Assembly (NCBI GenBank): GCA_015180985.1
Contig: CP054185.1
Coordinates: 1,054,001 to 1,118,000, forward strand
DNA: 64,000 bases
Reading direction: 5' to 3'
Origin: Flammeovirgaceae bacterium
GTDB taxonomy: Bacteria; Bacteroidota; Bacteroidia; Cytophagales; Cyclobacteriaceae
The translations under genes were made by a program, and so were the position numbers. The notes under the pieces were generated by a model. It did not search any database, was not told the DNA's origin, and saw only the letters and a program-made list of their open reading frames with translations. This document shows, one piece after another, positions 60,322-64,000 of this stretch. How positions within the stretch are numbered: position 1 is the stretch's first letter; the number at the start of each line of letters is the position of its first letter.

Positions 60322-61329
60322 TTACTTTGTCTTCTCCAGTTCTTCCTTCAGTTGTACGATGGGCTCAACCGGATCAGGATCGATGCCGTTTTCTTTGGCC
60401 AGGTAGTACGACACCCAGTCGGTAAGGTGGATGAGGTAATAGTATTGCTCCAGCAGCGAGGCGCCCTCACCGATGATGTCGATTATCGGGTTGGACCTGC
60501 GTTCAAAAAACTCGCGGCATATTTCCATGCGCTTCTCCACGCGCTCGTGGTCGTGGTCGGAATACATGTATACCACCTGCAGCAGCGGTAAAATATTCTC
60601 CGGGAACCGCCAGCCCACAATTTCGTTGTGGTTCATTTCGGGGAAGGTGTTTACGTGCGCCAGTTGCTTGGCATTTTCGTTAAGTTGTTGCTGAAAACGC
60701 AGCGCCATGGCATGCAGGCGGCTGTCGCAGTAAATTACCGGCAGCTTGCCTTTTAACTTTTTGGCAATCAGTTCGGCCTCGCTTTGTATTCCCTTTTCAC
60801 CGCGATCCAGAAACTGGATAGCGTTTTCGGTTTCTTTAATGAAAGCCGCGCCTATCAGGTTGGTGTGGTACAGTACTGAGAGCAGCGCAATCATGTTGTA
60901 GGCCAGCATGGCCCGCGGGCTTTCGGAGCCGGCCGGCAACTGAATGTAGAACAGGTTATACTCTTTGGCGATCTCGAGCAGTTTGCCGCCCGAGGCGATG
61001 GCAATAACATGCGAACGCTTGAGCATGGCCTTGTTCAATGCGGCAATGGTTTCTTCGGTGTTGCCGCTGTACGAGCAGGCGATAAACAGTGTATGCGGAC
61101 TGACAAACTGGGGGATGCTGTAGCTCTTGCACACCGTAATGGGGATGGGTATGCGCCCGAAGGTGAGCGACTCCACCAGGTTGGCACCAATGCCTGAGCC
61201 GCCCATGCCGGCAATTACAATGTTGCGGATGTCGCTGCCGGGGCGCACCAAATCAAGCGATTCGCCCAGGCGCAGCGCCTCGGCCAGCTGGCGTGTAAAG
61301 CCTTCGATGTATTTTTTGGTTGTAGACAT
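60322..61329 (-). CDS. Bifunctional phosphoglucose/phosphomannose isomerase-like protein
   Basis: This protein has 335 residues from MSTTKKYIEGF (61329). Two SIS domains are visible: IAGMGGSGIGANLVES, then ACSYSGNTEETIAALN for the first and MALRFQQQLNENAKQLAHVNTFPEMNHNEIVGW (split) for the second, including the catalytic Glu/His of the bifunctional archaeal/bacterial class. It should interconvert fructose-6-phosphate with glucose-6- or mannose-6-phosphate. An exact TACCTTTG -7 element lies 17 bases upstream. Confidence 0.88.
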   Translation of the reverse strand: MSTTKKYIEGFTRQLAEALRLGESLDLVRPGSDIRNIVIAGMGGSGIGANLVESLTFGRIPIPITVCKSYSIPQFVSPHTLFIACSYSGNTEETIAALNKAMLKRSHVIAIASGGKLLEIAKEYNLFYIQLPAGSESPRAMLAYNMIALLSVLYHTNLIGAAFIKETENAIQFLDRGEKGIQSEAELIAKKLKGKLPVIYCDSRLHAMALRFQQQLNENAKQLAHVNTFPEMNHNEIVGWRFPENILPLLQVVYMYSDHDHERVEKRMEICREFFERRSNPIIDIIGEGASLLEQYYYLIHLTDWVSYYLAKENGIDPDPVEPIVQLKEELEKTK

Positions 61330-61346
61330 AGTGGTAATTTCCGGTG

Positions 61347-61354
61347 CAAAGGTA
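61347..61354 (-). promoter_or_regulatory. TAnnTTTG -7 element of the isomerase operon
   Basis: TACCTTTG on the minus strand; the ATG follows after 17 bases. It could drive the whole run down to the polyprenyl synthase at 54670. Confidence 0.6.
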
Positions 61355-61384
61355 TTACAAATACCCGCCAATTACGATACGCGC

Positions 61385-61741
61385 ATGGCCCCGGAAAACA
61401 AACAGACCATCGGCAAACAAGGCGAGGAACTGGCTGCGGCTTTCCTGGAACGCAAAGGCTTTACCGTGGTGGCCAGGAACTACCGGCATAAAAAGGCCGA
61501 GGTGGACCTGATTGTGAAGAAGGATGACTTCCTTGTATTTGTTGAAGTGAAAACCCGGACGTCATCGGCTTTTGGCGAGCCGGAGGCCTTTGTGGACGGC
61601 AAGAAAGCCCGGATGATCCTGAGCGCGGCCGAGGAATTTGTTTTTGCCAATAACTGGCATGGCCATGTTCGGTTTGATGTGGTTTCGGTTAAGCTGGGGC
61701 GCGAAACTGAAATTGAGCACTTTGAGGATGCGATTAATTAA
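61385..61741 (+). CDS. yraN: YraN/UPF0102 family nuclease-like protein
   Basis: This protein has 118 residues from ATG 61385; longer in-frame starts lie inside the isomerase gene on the other strand. The pattern TIGKQGEELAAAFLERKGF, then NYRHKKAEVDLIVKKDDFLVFVEVKTRTS (split), is the Holliday-junction-resolvase/endonuclease fold with E, D and ExK residues. It is diverged from the isomerase and its role is uncertain. Confidence 0.92.
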   Translation: MAPENKQTIGKQGEELAAAFLERKGFTVVARNYRHKKAEVDLIVKKDDFLVFVEVKTRTSSAFGEPEAFVDGKKARMILSAAEEFVFANNWHGHVRFDVVSVKLGRETEIEHFEDAIN

Positions 61742-61751
61742 TTGGCAGTAA

Positions 61752-62570
61752 TCATGTGCCCGCCATCTTATTATTCCGGTAAATCTCCTTGCCCTTGTCG
61801 TTCCACTCGGTTTTAACATAGGGCTTTCCGTTTTTATCGAACGGTTCTTTGGGGTAAGCGATTAACTTTTTTCTGCGGCCGTTGGGGTAGTACTCGTACC
61901 AGTCGCCCACGCGCTGGTTCCAGTGGTACTCACCGGTAACGGCCACCTGCCCGTTTTCATGAAACATGTAGTAGTTGCCTTCCTTTTCGCCATATTCAAT
62001 GGGGATGATTTCTTTCGGTTTGGTTTTTTCAACCGGATCCCAGTAGCTGATGAGCGATTCTTTCGGCCAACCGCGGAAGTATTTTTCTTTATCCACCAGC
62101 ACGCTGTCGCGGTTGTATTTCATCCAGCGGCCGTGTTTAAGGCCTTTGTAAAAGATGCCGGTTTCGAGCGTAATGCCGTTTTGAATTTTCTGGTACGGCC
62201 CGTGCACGAGCACGCCTTTTTTGGGGTCGAACCGGCTGGTGCGCATCACTTCCCTGCGGGCGTAGTCGTAATAATAAATGTCGCGCACCAGGGTTTGCGT
62301 GGTTTCGGGTTTCTTCAGGTAGTGAAAGAGTTCGTAGGTGGTGCGTTCGCCAACGCCTTTGCGCACAAATCCTTTTTTGGTTTTAACGCCATAGAAAACG
62401 TTCTTCTTCGGCTTTTTCTTTTTAGGCGTATTGATGGGTTCTTCCTCGCGCAGAAAGTCCAGGCTGGCCGGTGTATCAATGGTAAAGAGCTGGTCGGGCT
62501 GTTCTTCCTGCGCCAGCAACGGAAAACAACCGACAATGACCAGTAACGTGATTATCAAGCCCGGCTTCAT
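61752..62570 (-). CDS. Secreted MORN/YwqK-like repeat protein
   Basis: This protein has 272 residues from MKPGLIITLL (62570), with a signal peptide ending at FPLLAQ. The second half consists of MORN-like repeats: HGPYQKIQNG, ETGIFYKGLKHGRWMKYN, GNYYMFHENGQVAVTGEY and WYEYYPNGRRKKLIAYP. Such repeats form beta strands in cell-envelope proteins and appear in YwqK-type proteins often labelled antitoxins. No toxin partner is adjacent, so the antitoxin label is not adopted. Confidence 0.75.
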   Translation of the reverse strand: MKPGLIITLLVIVGCFPLLAQEEQPDQLFTIDTPASLDFLREEEPINTPKKKKPKKNVFYGVKTKKGFVRKGVGERTTYELFHYLKKPETTQTLVRDIYYYDYARREVMRTSRFDPKKGVLVHGPYQKIQNGITLETGIFYKGLKHGRWMKYNRDSVLVDKEKYFRGWPKESLISYWDPVEKTKPKEIIPIEYGEKEGNYYMFHENGQVAVTGEYHWNQRVGDWYEYYPNGRRKKLIAYPKEPFDKNGKPYVKTEWNDKGKEIYRNNKMAGT

Positions 62571-62852
62571 ACTACCTGAAACGAACCGAAAGTTCAAAAA
62601 TTATGGATGTACTTTCAAGGTGGGTGGTAATATGCAGGAGGAAATTATTCCGGGTATCTGGCTGGGTATTTTCTGTTGTCCGCTATTGGGTTAAGCAAGG
62701 AGTGGGCTACAGGAAAATATCCTGGTGCCAACCCATCCTGATTAGTAAGGTTCATTTTTACTAATTATTTCATTATTTACTAAAATAATACGAATATAAT
62801 ATTAGTATAGTAATCTTATTTATAATAAATTAGTATAATAAAATTAATTAAA
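62571..62852. other. AT-rich intergenic region, no gene
   Basis: The last 100 bp before the ATPase are almost pure A/T with repeated ATTAGTA words (several copies between 62741 and 62840). I see no gene. It holds the likely promoter of the ATPase and contrasts sharply with the surrounding base composition. Confidence 0.6.
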
Positions 62853-64000
62853 ATGGCTTTATTACGATATTCTGAAGAGCAGGTTCTGGACCGGCTAAGG
62901 TTTGAGAATCCCTGGTGGGTGACAGGAACAGTGGAAGATTATTATAACTCCATGCAAAGGCGATTGTATTTTGACTTGTTCATGCCACTTGTTACAGAGA
63001 CAGGCGTTAGGCGTGCTGTTGTTCTTATGGGACCCCGAAGAGTTGGGAAAACCGTAATGATGTATCATGCGGTTCAAAATCTTCTTGAAAGCGAAATTGA
63101 CCCGCTGAAGGTAGCTTTCATATCTGTTGAAACGCCCATTTACAACAGTATCAGCTTAGAGCAACTTTTTAGTTTTTGCAGAAAAGCAACAAAACAGGGA
63201 AACCCCAAAGGGTGGTATATCTTCTTTGACGAAATACAGTACTTAAAAGATTGGGAGGTGCATCTAAAGTCTTTGGTTGATAGTTATCCTCACACCCGTT
63301 TTGTCGCTTCGGGCTCTGCCGCAGCTGCTTTGCGGCTAAAAAGTAATGAGAGCGGAGCAGGACGCTTTACAGATTTTATGCTGCCACCGTTGACGTTTAA
63401 TGAGTTTCTTCATTTGAAGCAATTAAACAGACTCATCACAGAAACCAACATGGAGTGGCATGGTAGTTTGACAAAATTTTACGGCACCAATAATATCAAC
63501 GAGCTTAACAAGCATTTTCTTGATTACATTAATTATGGTGGTTATCCCGAAGTTATTTTTTCGGAGAAAATTCAGAGTAATCCCGGACGATATATCAGAA
63601 GTGACATTATTGACAAAGTATTGTTGCGCGACCTGCCCAGCCTATACGGTATCAGGGATGTGCAAGAACTCAATTCGCTATTTACAGCAATAGCATACAA
63701 TAGCGCAGGTGAAGTCAGCCTTGAAGAATTAAGTAAAAATTCAGGCGTTCAGAAGAATACAATTAAACGTTACATTGAATATTTAGAAGCAGCCTTTTTA
63801 ATAAGGGTTGTTCATAAAATTTCAAACAAACCCAAACAGTTTCAACGGGCGACACAGTTCAAGGTTTACTTAACCAATCCTTCGCTGAGAAGTGCACTAT
63901 TTGCTCCGTTACAACCGACTGACCCTTTCGTAGGAAACATGGTTGAGACGGCAATTTATGCTCAATGGCTGCACAGAGGTTGGTTCACTCCGTACTATGC
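62853..64000 (+). CDS. AAA ATPase with DUF4143 (cut by window edge)
   Basis: The ATG at 62853 opens a frame to the window edge (382 residues). AAA_14-type ATPase: Walker A MGPRRVGKTVM, Walker B YIFFDEIQYLKDW, sensor VASGSAAAALR; then the LPPLTFNEFLHL segment and a DUF4143 domain (YINYGGYPEVIFSEK, DLPSLYGI, NSGVQKNTIKRYIEYLEAAFLI split). The family is common in Bacteroidota and archaea, often mobile, with unknown role. The AT-rich upstream region suggests acquisition. Confidence 0.88.
   Translation, partial: MALLRYSEEQVLDRLRFENPWWVTGTVEDYYNSMQRRLYFDLFMPLVTETGVRRAVVLMGPRRVGKTVMMYHAVQNLLESEIDPLKVAFISVETPIYNSISLEQLFSFCRKATKQGNPKGWYIFFDEIQYLKDWEVHLKSLVDSYPHTRFVASGSAAAALRLKSNESGAGRFTDFMLPPLTFNEFLHLKQLNRLITETNMEWHGSLTKFYGTNNINELNKHFLDYINYGGYPEVIFSEKIQSNPGRYIRSDIIDKVLLRDLPSLYGIRDVQELNSLFTAIAYNSAGEVSLEELSKNSGVQKNTIKRYIEYLEAAFLIRVVHKISNKPKQFQRATQFKVYLTNPSLRSALFAPLQPTDPFVGNMVETAIYAQWLHRGWFTPYY

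Noticed and set aside
61752-62570. YwqK-type antitoxin label
   Set aside because: MORN-like repeats alone do not show antitoxin function and no toxin gene is adjacent.

Overview
The window comes from a Bacteroidota genome, most likely order Cytophagales. The evidence is protein families and signals: secreted proteins ending in type IX secretion (T9SS) type A and type B sorting domains, a TonB-dependent receptor with a carboxypeptidase-regulatory-like N-terminus, Bacteroidota-type TAnnTTTG -7 promoter elements, LytTR/LytS-type signalling and few obvious Shine-Dalgarno sequences. There are no rRNA genes and no CRISPR array; two tRNAs are present.

Layout. 1-5.7 kb: a truncated zinc metalloprotease, then copy A of a two-gene T9SS cargo cassette that carries frameshifts. 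5.8-11.8 kb: an orphan SecA-NBD2-like protein, cupin and DUF2911 proteins, a thioesterase, an AbiEii-type toxin-antitoxin pair, purM, a TrmH methyltransferase and DinB. 11.9-18.6 kb: mutS, a LytTR/LytS two-component pair and a secreted trio (intradiol dioxygenase-like, YceI, NHL propeller). 18.5-22.8 kb: DEAD-box helicase, cold-shock protein, two fatty acid desaturases and an ECF sigma factor. 22.8-28.6 kb: tRNA-Gly, tRNA-Leu with a duplicated 3' end, a GH16 lipoprotein, a holin-like protein, a nucleotidyltransferase pair, an exonuclease/GIY-YIG fusion, a phosphatase, SemiSWEET and MoxR. 28.7-34.1 kb: a TonB receptor and a large lipoprotein, preceded by direct repeats resembling PhoP boxes. 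34.1-39.7 kb: housekeeping genes (SDR39U1, LOG, lytic transglycosylase, gamma-glutamyltransferase).

39.8-43.3 kb: two tandem purine nucleoside phosphorylases, then a three-gene HipBST toxin module sitting inside a perfect 134-bp duplication of the 3' end of the second pnp. 43.3-49.1 kb: an S41 peptidase, uvrA carrying an in-frame palindromic repeat, an acidic protein and an ECF sigma factor with a small overlapping gene. 49.1-52.8 kb: copy B of the T9SS cassette. 52.9-62.6 kb: a glycosyltransferase and a long co-directional run (sugar isomerase, DUF433/DUF5615 toxin-antitoxin, lipB, unknown, exonuclease, RNase R, polyprenyl synthetase), YraN and a MORN-like protein. The window ends inside an AAA/DUF4143 ATPase in AT-rich DNA.

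Most notable: (i) the two copies of the T9SS cassette differ by one unit of a 10-bp tandem repeat inside the signal-peptide codons, which switches the reading frame, so this may be a phase-variable secreted protein; (ii) the HipBST module looks like an insertion with long target duplication that left the host pnp gene intact; (iii) the second PNP carries Asp where the first has Asn at the base-recognition position, suggesting divided purine specificity; (iv) a palindromic repeat is translated inside UvrA and a sister copy lies between the tRNAs; (v) many start codons lie only 4-5 nt after a TAnnTTTG element, predicting leaderless or nearly leaderless mRNAs.
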